Below, one piece after another: positions 1 to 9,086 of a stretch of DNA of 64,000 bases. A program made the position numbers and the translations under genes. The stretch is from Pseudomonas sp. WJP1. Lineage in GTDB: Bacteria; Pseudomonadota; Gammaproteobacteria; Pseudomonadales; Pseudomonadaceae. The notes under the pieces were generated by a model. That model was not told the DNA's origin. It was given only the letters and a program-made list of their open reading frames with translations, and searched no databases. Every line of letters starts with the position of its first letter. The stretch's first letter is position 1. The stretch covers positions 3,770,501 to 3,834,500 of the forward strand of contig NZ_CP110128.1 in assembly GCF_028471945.1 (NCBI RefSeq). The letters are read 5' to 3'.

Positions 1-771
1 CCTGAACCGGTGCGCCGTGTCGAGGCCGGTCCGTGGGCGATCGAGCTGCTACCCGGCAGCGCCTACGCGACCCGATATGTCGCGAGCCAGGCGGCGATCG
101 GCTTTGCCTTCGACAGCCAGCGCGGCGTGCACGCCATCGGCAGCGATCGGGTACAACCCTTCATTGCCGTGCCCAACGGCCTGGCGTTCGTGCCCGCAGG
201 GTGTGACGTGTTGTCCGAATCGCCCAAGGGCGGTGAATACCTGCGGCTGATGCGCACCGACGGTAAGTTGCTATCCGGGAATCGCGCCTTCAACAACCAC
301 ATCGATCCCCAGGCGACCGCCCTCGCCCTGCGAATGCGCGGCGCGCTGTTGCAGGCGTGCGTGACGGATGATTGGGAGGCCTGGGCTCTCGCGTTGGCCG
401 AACGAGCCACGGGGAACGAAGGGTTGTCGGCACCGCTGCAAGGCTCGATAACCGCCAGCCGCATGAGCTTGCTCGATGAATTCATCGACGCCGGCCTCGA
501 CGGCCCGCTGGGTGTACAGGCGATGGCGCAGTTGCTCGGGTTGTCCGAAGGCTATTTCCTGCGTGCATTCAAGCACGCGACGGGGCAAAGCCCGCACAGT
601 TACCTGATCGACCGACGCCTCGCCAAGGCCCGTGCCCTGATGCGCGATTCGACAGCGCGGCTGGCGGACATCGCCCACGCCTGCGGTTTCAACTCCCAGG
701 CGCACATGACGACCACCTTCAGGCAGCGTCTTGGCGTGAGTCCGGCGCAGTTGCGTGGTGGCCGGGGTTAA
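1..771 (+). CDS. AraC-family transcriptional regulator (5' partial)
   Basis: The frame is open from the window edge, so the gene probably begins upstream; the first possible start inside the window is a GTG at 10. The last ~100 residues form an AraC/XylS DNA-binding domain with two helix-turn-helix units: one around LGVQAMAQLLGLSEGYFLRA, the second around LADIAHACGFNSQAHM followed by the typical FRQRLGVSPAQLR ending. The N-terminal ~150 residues would be an effector-binding domain but show no motif I can name. The gene converges on trmK and the two stop codons overlap. The regulated target is unknown, since the neighbouring gene upstream lies outside the window. Confidence 0.88.
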   Translation, partial: PEPVRRVEAGPWAIELLPGSAYATRYVASQAAIGFAFDSQRGVHAIGSDRVQPFIAVPNGLAFVPAGCDVLSESPKGGEYLRLMRTDGKLLSGNRAFNNHIDPQATALALRMRGALLQACVTDDWEAWALALAERATGNEGLSAPLQGSITASRMSLLDEFIDAGLDGPLGVQAMAQLLGLSEGYFLRAFKHATGQSPHSYLIDRRLAKARALMRDSTARLADIAHACGFNSQAHMTTTFRQRLGVSPAQLRGGRG

Positions 772-1463
772 GCCAGCAACTCGGTGATCCACCGGGCCTG
801 GCGGGCAATCTCCTGCACCTTCTCCTCGGGAACGGCCTGCCGAGCCCGGGCGAAATGGCTCAGGGTCTTGTGCTTGAGGCGCAGCATTCGCTGCCACTTG
901 GCCAGGAACGCCGGGCTGCGGGCCTGCATCTGCAGTGGGCCGAAGTACAGCTCCTGGGCGGAGTACTCCACCGAGCCGACGTGCTCGGCGATGATGATTT
1001 CGTAATAAAAGCGATTTTCCCGCAGCACTTCCTCACACAGGATTCGGTAGCCATTGTCCATCAACCATTGGCGCAGGGGCTGTTCACCGCCGTTGGGCTG
1101 CAGGATCAGGCGCTCCTGACCGCTCAGGCGGGCCTTGCCGCTGTCGAGGATGTCGCGAATGGTCTCGCCACCCATGCCACAGAGGCTGATCGCCGTGATC
1201 CGGTCTTCCGGTTCGATCGCCGCCAGGCCATTGGCCAGGCGTACCGTGATCGCCAGGTCTTGGCCGCTCTCACGCACGGTGCGTTCAGCCGCGCGAAACG
1301 GCGTCAACGCCACCTCACCGGCCACCGCCGCGCTGATCGCGCCACGGCGCATCAACGCCACCGGCAGGTAGCCGTGATCCGAGCCGATATCGGCCAGGCG
1401 CGCACCGGCTGGCACCTGCGCCGCCACGCGCTCCAGGCGCATGGACAATGTCTGTTCGTTCAA
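768..1463 (-). CDS. trmK: tRNA (adenine(22)-N(1))-methyltransferase TrmK
   Basis: SAM-dependent methyltransferase of the TrmK/YqfN family, which methylates N1 of A22 in tRNA. Motif I is visible as ADIGSDHGYLP near the N-terminus, followed by LCGMGGETIRDIL and the LQPNGGEQPLRQWLMDNGY stretch typical of the family; the C-terminal ~70 residues are the helical extension. I chose the TTG at 1463 (protein beginning NEQTLSMRLERVA) because a purine-rich AAAAGGGG ribosome-binding site lies just upstream; an in-frame ATG at 1442 and an extended ATG at 1508 are alternatives. About 231 aa, the usual size. Convergent with the AraC gene. Confidence 0.87.
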   Translation of the reverse strand: MNEQTLSMRLERVAAQVPAGARLADIGSDHGYLPVALMRRGAISAAVAGEVALTPFRAAERTVRESGQDLAITVRLANGLAAIEPEDRITAISLCGMGGETIRDILDSGKARLSGQERLILQPNGGEQPLRQWLMDNGYRILCEEVLRENRFYYEIIIAEHVGSVEYSAQELYFGPLQMQARSPAFLAKWQRMLRLKHKTLSHFARARQAVPEEKVQEIARQARWITELLA

Positions 1464-1666
1464 CTGCAACCCCTTTTCACCCCGACCCTGCGGCACTTTT
1501 TGGCCCAATCGGGGGGGCGATTCTGTCGAGTAACGCCGTGCATTTCAAATTTATGCGACAAGGGCGCCATGACTGTTGATCGGCAGCACGCTCACCCAGG
1601 CCCCGGGCCGACTAGACTGATCAGGCACACCATCGGTTGCCAACCGCTTGAGCCAGGGGAAACGGG

Positions 1667-1963
1667 ATGACCGCAATCACAGTGCGCCACTGCTCGTCAT
1701 GGGTCCTGCCTTCCCTACTCGCCATCAACCTGGTGCTGACAGCGGGCTGTGCAGGCAAGACCGCCACGGCTCGCTACTCGGCCTCGAGCTCAGGCTCAAG
1801 CTGCTATGCCAAAGCGCTGCCCACCGCCGGCGAAGGCGGTTTGGCCTTTGGCTCCACCTTGAGCATCGCGCGGCAGAAATCGCTGAATAACTGCATCCGT
1901 TATGCCGGCCGTTCGGGGGGTACGCCCAGTACCTGCCAGGTGGTGTTGTCGGAGTGCAGGTGA
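1667..1963 (+). CDS. small putative lipoprotein / secreted protein
   Basis: A 98-aa protein with an N-terminal hydrophobic segment (LPSLLAINLVLTAGC) ending in a lipobox-like LTAGC, so it is probably exported and lipidated at Cys28. The mature part is Ser/Gly-rich with four cysteines (C46, C75, C89 and C97 approximately) that could form disulfides. I do not recognise a domain. It stands alone between trmK and the repeat-rich intergenic region. Coding is supported by the clean signal sequence and conserved-looking composition, but function is unknown. Confidence 0.6.
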   Translation: MTAITVRHCSSWVLPSLLAINLVLTAGCAGKTATARYSASSSGSSCYAKALPTAGEGGLAFGSTLSIARQKSLNNCIRYAGRSGGTPSTCQVVLSECR

Positions 1964-2229
1964 TCGGGCGGCAGCGAGGTGGGTCAGGTTTCCCGCGTTA
2001 TCGTTGACGACCATCGCGGGCAAGCCTCGCTCCTACGGGGAAATGCGCCCCCCCCCCGATCAGGCCGGCCGGTAGGCCGCCTCGCTTGCGCGTTTGATCT
2101 TGATCTGGCTTTTGATTTTCTTGCCCCCTCACGCCCTGAGCCTGTCCGTCAACCTGTGACGACCTCCATCGGGGCCTCTACCAACGTTGATCCATGCCGG
2201 GTCGAAGCTTGTTGTGGGAGATTTTTTCT

Positions 2230-3024
2230 GCGTACATATCCGTTGCTGCGGTAACGGCCACCTATGGTTTCGCTTTTACAGCGACTCACTTTTTCAAACA
2301 CCAAAAAGTAAGCAAAAGGCTTTGCCCCACCACTCGGTGCCTCGCCTAGGCTCGGCATGCCCTCACTCCGGCATTGCTCCGTGGGTCGCCGCGATGGGCC
2401 ATCCCTGGCCCAGCGCGGCTAAACCGGCGTCCTGCCGGTTTCCCCACTGCGCAATGCCTGCGTTCGGCCAGCGTGGTTGACGGGGCACCCAGATCAAAAT
2501 CAAAAGCGAGGCGGCCTTAAAGCCGACCTGATCTTTGCCGATACACCAATCCCCTGTAGGAGCCAGCGGTGCGGCGATCCGACTTGCCGGCGAAGCAGGC
2601 GCTGCGGTGTGTCTGTTGTACCGCGTTATCGTTCTTCGCCGGCAAGTCGGATCGCCGCACCGCTGGCTCCTACAGGGGGGAATGCGTACGGCTCCCGATC
2701 AGGTCGGCTTTAAGGCCGCCTCGCTTTGGCGTTTGATCTTGATCTGGCTTTTGATTTTCTTGCCCCATCGAGAGGCTTCGTTCCGGTTCTGCGCAGTGGG
2801 TAAACCGGCAGGGATGCCGGTTTAGCCGCGCTGGGCCAAGGATGGCCCATCGCGGCGGGCCCACGGAGCAGGACCGGAGCGAGGGTATGCCGAGCATTAG
2901 CGAGGCACCGAACGTCAGGGGCAAGAGCCCTTGGTTACTTAGGGCCGGGCGGCGTTCCGTTTTTCCAAGTGACTCGCCGTAAGGGCGAAACCCTAGGTGG
3001 CCGTTGCCGCAGGAATGGATATGT
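2230..3024. repeat. ~800-bp imperfect inverted repeat (complex intergenic repeat)
   Basis: The left arm (about 2230-2534) and right arm (about 2697-3024) are diverged reverse complements. Matching blocks include GCGAGGCGGCCTTAAAGCC near 2505 with GGCTTTAAGGCCGCCTCGC near 2705, the CATCGCGGCG / CGCCGCGATG blocks near 2395 and 2850, the CGAGGCACCGA / TCGGTGCCTCG blocks near 2905 and 2340, and GGATATGTAC / GTACATATCC near 3015 and 2233. A third, partial copy of the inner block lies in direct orientation at about 2056-2135. The centre of symmetry coincides with the REP pair at 2551-2678. Similar complex intergenic repeats occur in P. fluorescens genomes; assignment to a named family is not possible from memory. 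Confidence 0.75.
2551..2678. repeat. REP inverted pair (REPIN-like)
   Basis: Two perfect ~45-bp arms in inverted orientation (2551-2595 and 2634-2678; arm begins CCCCTGTAGGAGCCAGCGGT) separated by ~38 bp. This variant carries an extra GTGCGGCGATCCGACTTGC segment between the TAGGAGC tip and the CGCGAAG/CGGCGAAG foot. It would fold into a long cruciform or RNA hairpin. Confidence 0.9.
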
Positions 3025-3079
3025 ACACCTGAAAGACAATCATCGTCTGTCAGGACGCCTTCGCCGGCAAGCCTGGCTC

Positions 3080-4636
3080 CTACATGGCCTTGGTCATGGC
3101 AATACCCTTTCGCCCCAGCTGCTTGACCCCATACATGGCCTGGTCAGCAGACCTGAGCAAGGTATCGAGCGTCTGCCCATGCAGCGGACACAGGGCGATG
3201 CCAATACTGCACGAAAGTGAAATTTCCCCCGCGCTGGTCACGATTAACTGGCCGATCGCCTCCAGCATCTTCGAAGCCTTGAGCTGGGCGTTGTCAGGAT
3301 CGGCGAGGTCAGTCACCAGCACCACGAACTCATCGCCCCCGTAACGGGCGACGGTATCTCCCCCACGCGTGGCGCCCAGCATGCGACTGGCCAGCGCACG
3401 CAGCACCTGGTCGCCAACCTCGTGGCCGTAATGGTCGTTGATGTCCTTGAAATGATCCAGGTCGATCAACAGCACGGCAAACGGCACCCGCTCGAGCTGC
3501 CAATGGGACAGTGCCTGCTCGAAGCGATCGGCAAACAGATAGCGGTTGGGCAGATCGGTGAGCACATCGTGGGTGGCCAGATAGGTTGAACGCTGGTGCT
3601 CGACTTCTGCCCGCTCCAGCGCCTTGAAATGCCGGATCAGCAACAACGGAATCAGGACGAACGCCGCGCCCAACAGCACCAGAAGCATCAAGGTCTGGCC
3701 GCTCAAGACGTCTGCAAAACGCAATTGCCGTTCAAACAGCAGCGTCATCGGCTGGGACGCACTGCGAATCTCGACCCGCTCCTCGAGCAGCGGCAGAAAA
3801 AAACGATCGACGAAACCGGACCGCCCGGTCCCCGTGGCAAATACATGGCTTTCAGACCCGGCAGCGGTCTGCAGCACAGCGCGGATGTGCACCCGCGGGT
3901 CCAGGTTCGCATGCATCACCGCATCAAGCAGCGACCCCGTCCTGACCAACAGCAAGGCGACCATGGTGCTGCCGAAGAAATTCGGCCGGGAGCTCTCGCG
4001 CATCCGTTCAGGCCGGCTGACCGATTGCATCAGAATGAACGCGTCGCCACCCTCATACATCGTGAATACCGGCGATACCACCGGCTTGGGATTGTTGTAG
4101 GTGCGGGCCAGCGCATGGGACAGATAGCCGACGGTTTCCAGCCTGACGCCGTAGATCGCATTGGCCTCAGTGAGCACCGGATACATGAACAGCACTGGCC
4201 AGGTCTCGCGCAGAAAAGCCTGGTGCCGGGCCGGTTGCCGGGTAAGGGTGGGAAAGTCCTTGAGTGTGAAGTCCGGTCGCCAGGTACGGCGCAGCAGAGC
4301 TTCGAAGGCCGACTGCTCGGCCACGGGCACCGCGCGTGCAGCTTCCAGCATGTACAGATGCGGGTAAGCCGCCATCACCGCGGCGGCATAGCGCGCCGCC
4401 GCTTCGGTGTCGCTCTGGTCGACCGCCTGGAGAAAGGCCGAGAACCGGGCCAGCACCGCTTCGTTGGTATCGAGCTGATTGCGCACGATGCCGGAAATAT
4501 TCTGCACGTATTCGTAGAAGCGCGTTTCCCGGCGCTGTGTTTCAGACTTGAGCAGCAACAGCGCAGACATGCCCATCAGGCCTACGGCGAGGATAATGAA
4601 ACCGGCAAAGGCACGGTGGCGTTTAGTCAATTTCAC
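3080..4636 (-). CDS. membrane-anchored diguanylate cyclase (periplasmic sensor + GGDEF)
   Basis: A 518-aa protein predicted to make cyclic di-GMP. Residues ~10-30 are a transmembrane helix, followed by a ~280-residue periplasmic region (YEYVQNISGIVRNQL..., Tyr/Trp-rich, CHASE-like), a second helix around 322-342 (LMLLVLLGAAFVLIPLLLI) and a cytoplasmic GGDEF domain from ~355 (THDVLTDLPNRYLF) to the end. The catalytic GGDEF is intact at 433-437, and RGGD at 424-427, exactly five residues upstream, is a canonical product-inhibition I-site. The start codon immediately abuts the stop codon of the upstream MscS-type gene on the same strand, so the two are probably co-transcribed. No EAL domain is present. 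Confidence 0.93.
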   Translation of the reverse strand: MKLTKRHRAFAGFIILAVGLMGMSALLLLKSETQRRETRFYEYVQNISGIVRNQLDTNEAVLARFSAFLQAVDQSDTEAAARYAAAVMAAYPHLYMLEAARAVPVAEQSAFEALLRRTWRPDFTLKDFPTLTRQPARHQAFLRETWPVLFMYPVLTEANAIYGVRLETVGYLSHALARTYNNPKPVVSPVFTMYEGGDAFILMQSVSRPERMRESSRPNFFGSTMVALLLVRTGSLLDAVMHANLDPRVHIRAVLQTAAGSESHVFATGTGRSGFVDRFFLPLLEERVEIRSASQPMTLLFERQLRFADVLSGQTLMLLVLLGAAFVLIPLLLIRHFKALERAEVEHQRSTYLATHDVLTDLPNRYLFADRFEQALSHWQLERVPFAVLLIDLDHFKDINDHYGHEVGDQVLRALASRMLGATRGGDTVARYGGDEFVVLVTDLADPDNAQLKASKMLEAIGQLIVTSAGEISLSCSIGIALCPLHGQTLDTLLRSADQAMYGVKQLGRKGIAMTKAM

Positions 4637-6256
4637 TCAGGTTTGCCCGGTTTTCTGCGCCGGAGATGCATACCACTTGTCCCTGGGCACCCGCTTCTCA
4701 TGCTCAGGATCGCCCAGATAGTGCGGCGACATGATCTGCACCTCGTACTCGTTGAACACATCCTGAATGTTGGCGTGCAGCATGCTCAGCAACAGCGCGC
4801 GCGGGCGTGGCTGGCTGGGGATGGCCTGGGCCACCAGGCGATACTCGGGATAGAAATCCGACAGGGCTGTCTGGAACACCTGCGCCGGCGGCTCAGCGAG
4901 CACCCCGGGAGTGCGCCTGGCGGCTTCCAGCAGCATGGCTTCGACCTGGCGCCACGGCGTGTCGTAGCCGATGGTCACCACCGTGTCGACCACATAACCC
5001 GGGCCTTGCACGGTGCGCGAATAGTTCTTGGTGACGGTGGCGGTGATCATCGAATTGGGCAGGGTCAGCACTTCCCCAAGGCCGGTGCGAATGCGCGTGG
5101 TGAACATGCCCAGTTCAGTCACCGTGCCTTCGTATTCGCCGATGCGCACGAACTCGCCGGGGCGCAAGGTACGGGTGTAGGTCAGGATCAACCCGGACGC
5201 CGCCTGCCCGACCACACTGGTGGCACCCAGGGAAATCATCAGGCCGATCAGCACCGACAAACCCTTGAAGGCATCGGTGCCGGCACCCGGCAGGTAGGGA
5301 TAGGCCATGGCCAGGGCGAACAGCCAGATGGCCAGTGACGTCAGGCGTTGGGTCGGTTGCAGGGTTTCCTGGTTCAACCAGCTGAAGGTGCCGGGCGTGG
5401 CCATGCGCCGCAGGATCCGCCGGGCAAAGACCGTGATGCCCCGGGCAATGAAGAAGATCGCCAGTGCCACGCCCAGTCCGGGGATGGCGCCGATTATGCC
5501 CTGGAATAAATGACCGGCGACTTCCAACAGGTAGTTGTTGAGGCTTTCGCCCCAAGGCCGGGTATAGGGAAAGCGGGACAGGACAAAACCCAGCCATTCG
5601 TAGGTCAGCAGCAGCACAACCAGCCAGCGCAGTATCCCCAGCAGACGGCTGACCAGCGGATACAGGTAGTTGGCATCGATCACCTGCACCTGCCCGACTT
5701 TCAGCGCCTGAGTGTGCCGGTGCATCAGGTCCGGCAGCTTTTTCAGCAAGCGCCGACGCAGGTACGCCATGCCCCAGAGCAACGCAAGATAGATGCCGGT
5801 GGCCAGCGCAGCGACCACCAATGACCTTAGTATCAGCCGCAGGTTGCGGGCTTCCTGGGTTTCGGCCACCACCAGGCGCAGATTGTCGGCAGCACTTTCT
5901 GCCGCCTGCCTGACCGATTCGAACTCGGTGGGATCGACATCCTTGGTGGAAACGATAAAAGCGCGCTTGGCGCCGATCAGCACCAGATAACTGCCCTGAA
6001 TGGAGTCGAGGCTGACGCGCAGATCGTCCGCTTCATCCAGGGCTTCGTTAATCACTGTTTTTGCACGTTTTACCCGGATGGGCGGCGCTTCACCGAGCAC
6101 CGCACCGCGGAAAACCATGATGCTGCGATTGGCGATTTTCAGTTCCGCAGGCGCAGGTGGAGCCTCCAGCGGCTGGATGGCGTCCTCGGCCCACAACAGT
6201 ACCGACCAACACATCGCGACAATGACGATCAATGGGGCGAGCAACCTGCTCCGCAT
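4637..6256 (-). CDS. MscS-family mechanosensitive ion channel
   Basis: A 539-aa inner-membrane channel protein. An N-terminal signal/anchor (LLAPLIVIVAMCWSVLLWAED) precedes a ~110-residue periplasmic part and several membrane segments between ~135 and ~350. The MscS pore helix and beta domain are clear: LIGLMISLGATSVVGQAASGLILTYTRTLRPGEF, then VRIGEYEGTVTELGMFTTRIRTGLGEVLTLPNSMI. The long, multi-TM N-terminus places it with MscM/YnaI-like larger homologues, not minimal 286-aa MscS. It probably protects against osmotic downshock, but a signalling or small-solute role is possible given its operon partner, the diguanylate cyclase that begins at its stop codon. Confidence 0.92.
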   Translation of the reverse strand: MRSRLLAPLIVIVAMCWSVLLWAEDAIQPLEAPPAPAELKIANRSIMVFRGAVLGEAPPIRVKRAKTVINEALDEADDLRVSLDSIQGSYLVLIGAKRAFIVSTKDVDPTEFESVRQAAESAADNLRLVVAETQEARNLRLILRSLVVAALATGIYLALLWGMAYLRRRLLKKLPDLMHRHTQALKVGQVQVIDANYLYPLVSRLLGILRWLVVLLLTYEWLGFVLSRFPYTRPWGESLNNYLLEVAGHLFQGIIGAIPGLGVALAIFFIARGITVFARRILRRMATPGTFSWLNQETLQPTQRLTSLAIWLFALAMAYPYLPGAGTDAFKGLSVLIGLMISLGATSVVGQAASGLILTYTRTLRPGEFVRIGEYEGTVTELGMFTTRIRTGLGEVLTLPNSMITATVTKNYSRTVQGPGYVVDTVVTIGYDTPWRQVEAMLLEAARRTPGVLAEPPAQVFQTALSDFYPEYRLVAQAIPSQPRPRALLLSMLHANIQDVFNEYEVQIMSPHYLGDPEHEKRVPRDKWYASPAQKTGQT

Positions 6257-6367
6257 GCATCGGTTCCTTACGTCACTGGGTTCAGGACAGGGCTACGTAT
6301 CGCAGCGTAGACCAGCGACGGGCGGTTGTCATGAACGCCAGTGATCGGCCATTGCCGTGGCGTCGAC

Positions 6368-7384
6368 TCAGTTGGGGTCCAGCAACCCGCCGCTCCAGTG
6401 ACGCGACAGGCGACTGCCGGTGAACTTCGCTACGCCCATGCCCCGGGCGATCAGGCGATCGCGATAGCGTGTGACCATGCGCCCGGCCTGCTCGGCGTAC
6501 AGCACCACTTCGGAGGACGGATCGCCCGGGCGGCGCAGGATGCGTGCGAAGCGCTGGCCCTGCTCGACCAGATCGCCCAGTTCCTTCTCGAAGACCAGCA
6601 CTCCGGGCTGCGGGGCGAGAATGGTCTCCATGTGGCCCATCTCCACGGCTTCGACGGGCCAGTCAGCGTGCGACACCTCATCGTCGATCACGCCATAACC
6701 GCAGAGCCAGGCATAAAGCCCCTGGGCATCCTGCTCGGCGAAAGGGTCGCTGACGTCACCCTGCCCGCGCAGCTCCAGGGTCGCGGCCATGCGGTGCCCG
6801 GTCGTGCCGTCGCGCAGCCACGGCGCGATGATGGTTTCCTCGAACGATCCGTCGCCGCCGTCATCCCAGATGATCGCCACGTCCATCTGCAGCGCCGCCG
6901 CCAGTTCACGGCCACGGGGCCAGAAACTGCGGTGCACGTACAGGTAGGGCAACGCTTCATCATCCGTGTGCAGGTCCAGCATCACATCCGCCGGTGCCGC
7001 CAGTTGCACCAGTTTCTGTTGCCACTCCTGGACATTGGTCGAAGGCTGCTGCATCGAGGCCGACTGATCGAAGCCACGGTTGAAGTTCTGCCCGCTGCCA
7101 TCGTGAAAACGCCCCAGGATCCGCCCTTGTCGAAACTGGCCGATGCCCAGCGGATTGGCCTGCGGCACCACGGTCACGCTGCCTTTGAGCCGGCCCTGGG
7201 ACTCGGCGACTTCAAGGCGCTGCATCAATAGATGCAGCACCAGCATGCCGGCGATTTCATCGGCATGCACCCCGGCCTGCAAGTGCACCTTCGGCCCACC
7301 GTTGGCGCCTTCGAAGCGCCAGGCACCGACCTGTACCGGATCGCCATTGTTGTTGCGAACGTCGAACGAAATATCCTGCGCCAT
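6368..7384 (-). CDS. M14/AstE-type succinylglutamate desuccinylase/aspartoacylase-family deacylase
   Basis: A 338-aa zinc hydrolase of the AstE/AspA/DoeB group, expected to remove an acyl group from an N-acyl amino acid in the cytoplasm. Zinc ligands are visible as H and E in LQAGVHADEIAGML (residues ~35-48) and H in VMLDLHTDDEALPYL (~140); a candidate catalytic Glu lies in AATLELRGQGD. The C-terminal ~80 residues form the family's beta-barrel-like lid. It is the last gene of the polar amino-acid transporter operon (start 15 nt after the EamA stop), so it may process the imported compound. The exact substrate cannot be read from the sequence; N-acetyl or N-acyl derivatives of basic amino acids are reasonable guesses. 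Confidence 0.8.
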   Translation of the reverse strand: MAQDISFDVRNNNGDPVQVGAWRFEGANGGPKVHLQAGVHADEIAGMLVLHLLMQRLEVAESQGRLKGSVTVVPQANPLGIGQFRQGRILGRFHDGSGQNFNRGFDQSASMQQPSTNVQEWQQKLVQLAAPADVMLDLHTDDEALPYLYVHRSFWPRGRELAAALQMDVAIIWDDGGDGSFEETIIAPWLRDGTTGHRMAATLELRGQGDVSDPFAEQDAQGLYAWLCGYGVIDDEVSHADWPVEAVEMGHMETILAPQPGVLVFEKELGDLVEQGQRFARILRRPGDPSSEVVLYAEQAGRMVTRYRDRLIARGMGVAKFTGSRLSRHWSGGLLDPN

Positions 7385-7399
7385 CGGCTTGTCCTCCTG

Positions 7400-8373
7400 T
7401 CATTGATCCACGACACCCGCCTGGCCGCGATCGGGCTTGCTCTCGGCCGCTTCGGGGTAAAGGGGCTGCGACACCGAGCATTCGGCACCGACGACGTCCT
7501 GCGACGGGTGCCGGCCGAATATCATCGCCAGGGTGCCGCTGACCGCGATCAACCCGGCGCCGATCATCAACGACACATCCATCAGCGTGCCCCAGATCAG
7601 GCTCGACAGCAGGAACGCCCAGATCAGCCCGGTGTACTCGAACGGCGCCAGCACGGTCGCGGTGGCACGCTGGAAACTGGCGAACAGCAGGAACTGGCCA
7701 ATGCCGCCCATCAATCCTGCGCCGAGCATGCCCAGCCAGGCCGGAACCGGCGCCGGGGTGTGGGTCCAGGGCAACGCCAGCGCCATGCAAATGGCAAACA
7801 CCACATTGGTGATCAGCATCTGCTCGAGCACCGAGGTCTGCTCATCCACCTGGCGCAACTGGATATAGGTGAACGCCCAGCACATCGCGGCCAGCAGGGT
7901 CAGGACAATCGGCAATGGATCGCCCATGTCTGTGGGGCGACAGGCGATCACCACGCCGATGAAACCGATGATCAGGGTGAACCACTGCCAGCCGTTGACG
8001 CGCTCCTTGAGAATCGCCGTCGCCAGCACCGTGACCATGATCGGTGCCGAGAAATACAGGGTGGTCATTTCCGCCAGGGTCAGGTCGCGGGCTGCCGTGT
8101 AATACAGCAGCCAGGCCGCGATCGACAGCAAGCCGCGCACCACCAGCAGGCGCCGGCTGGACGAGCGCCAGGCACGCCGCACCAGTTGCAAACGGCCTAT
8201 CAGCAAACAGGCGATACCACCACCAGGGCGCGCCAGAACAGGATGGTGAACACCGAATAATCGGCCACCAGCCACTTGATGCCGGCATCCTGCAAAGACA
8301 GGAACGCGTAGCCCAGGGTGCACAGGCCAATGCCTTGCAGGGAGCGGTCAACCAATGGCGTGTTGTTCATCAT
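7400..8373 (-). pseudogene. EamA/DMT-family transporter, frameshifted
   Basis: A drug/metabolite-type exporter split between two frames. The 5' part begins MMNNTPLVDRSLQGIG and runs to FWRALVVVSPVC before a TGA at 8200; the 3' part continues in another frame as IACLLIGRLQLVRRAW through two EamA repeats to 7400. Restoring one base near 8215, within a GGTGGTGGT tract, would join them as RALVVVIACLLIGRLQ and give a 324-aa protein with the usual ten helices. The start ATG overlaps the permease stop (ATGA), indicating coupling within the amino-acid transporter operon. Either a real inactivating deletion or a sequencing error; the rest of the frame shows no other damage, which favours a recent or artefactual event. 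Confidence 0.82.
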
Positions 8374-9068
8374 GCGGACCTGCGAACCGGGGTGCCACGG
8401 CGCTCGGCGAAGGCAAAAAGCGCCTCGATCAGGAACGTCAGGCACACGTATACACCCGCCACCAGCAGCAACGGCTCATACACTTGCAAGGTTTGCGCGC
8501 GCACCACGTTGGCCGCGCCCAACAGATCGATCACCGCAATGGTCGAGGCCAGGGCCGTGGATTTGAGCAGCATCACGGTTTCCCCGGCCAGGGTCGGCAA
8601 CAGCAAGCGTAGCGCCCGGGGCAAGCGCACCCGCATCAGGGCCTGGCGCGGGGTCATGCCGAACGCCGAAGCCGCTTCCATTTCGCCCTTGGGCACCGCC
8701 AGCAGGCCGCCGCGTATCACTTCGCCGACATAGGCCCCCACCGACACCACCAGGGCGAACACGATGTACCAGTAGCCGTCTCGCAGGTACGGCCAGAGGA
8801 AACTGCCGCGAATCAGCGGAAACTGCGCAAACAGACTGCCCAGGCCGTAATAGAAGATGTAGATCTGGATCAGCAAGGGGGTGCCGCGGGTCACGCTGGT
8901 ATAAAACAGGCTGAGCTTGGCGATGACTCTGTTCTTTGAGATCCGCGCCAGCGCCACCAGCACCGCCAGGAAAAAACCGAACACACTGGCAATCAACAGG
9001 ATCGCAATTGTCGTTTGCAGCCCCCGGGCCAATAGCGATGCGTATTCAACTATCCACGCTGGAATCAT
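8370..9068 (-). CDS. polar amino-acid ABC transporter permease (HisM-like)
   Basis: A 232-aa inner-membrane permease of the His/Glu/Gln/Arg (HisM) family. About five hydrophobic helices are visible, with the EAA loop at ~142-165 (MEAASAFGMTPRQALMRVRLPRA) that contacts the ATPase. The N-terminal RGLQTTIAILLIASVFGFFLAV and TRGTPLLIQIYIFYYGL segments are typical of the family. It lies 18 nt after the paired permease and overlaps the EamA start by ATGA. With the HisQ-like permease, the SBP and the ATPase fusion it makes one importer, probably for a basic or other polar amino acid. Confidence 0.92.
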   Translation of the reverse strand: MIPAWIVEYASLLARGLQTTIAILLIASVFGFFLAVLVALARISKNRVIAKLSLFYTSVTRGTPLLIQIYIFYYGLGSLFAQFPLIRGSFLWPYLRDGYWYIVFALVVSVGAYVGEVIRGGLLAVPKGEMEAASAFGMTPRQALMRVRLPRALRLLLPTLAGETVMLLKSTALASTIAVIDLLGAANVVRAQTLQVYEPLLLVAGVYVCLTFLIEALFAFAERRGTPVRRSA

Positions 9069-9086
9069 TTCATTCTCTTTGCCGGT

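Larger units (their letters stand above)
1964..3079. other. 1.1-kb gene-free region filled with repeats
   Basis: No credible gene lies here. It contains a single REP half-element (about 2008-2041), a run of ten C residues at about 2048-2057, a copy of a conserved repeat segment (about 2056-2135), the giant palindrome at 2230-3024, and another REP half (about 3053-3085) that runs into the 3' end of the diguanylate cyclase gene. Short open frames in it encode low-complexity Arg/Gly-rich peptides on both strands of the repeats and are most likely not translated. Confidence 0.75.

Noticed and set aside
2149..2358. Short frames in the palindromic repeat region (for example 2149-2358 and 2969-3220)
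   Set aside because: They recur because the repeat recurs, in either orientation, with Arg/Gly-rich peptides lacking family features. They are frequently mis-annotated in Pseudomonas.
3596..5338. 580-aa open frame on the plus strand
   Set aside because: Antisense to the diguanylate cyclase and MscS genes; rich in His, Gln and Arg with no domain.
7232..8260. 342-aa plus-strand frame opposite the EamA and deacylase genes
   Set aside because: Biased composition; the opposite strand has recognisable domains. Likewise the plus-strand frames opposite the Liv and peptide transporter genes.
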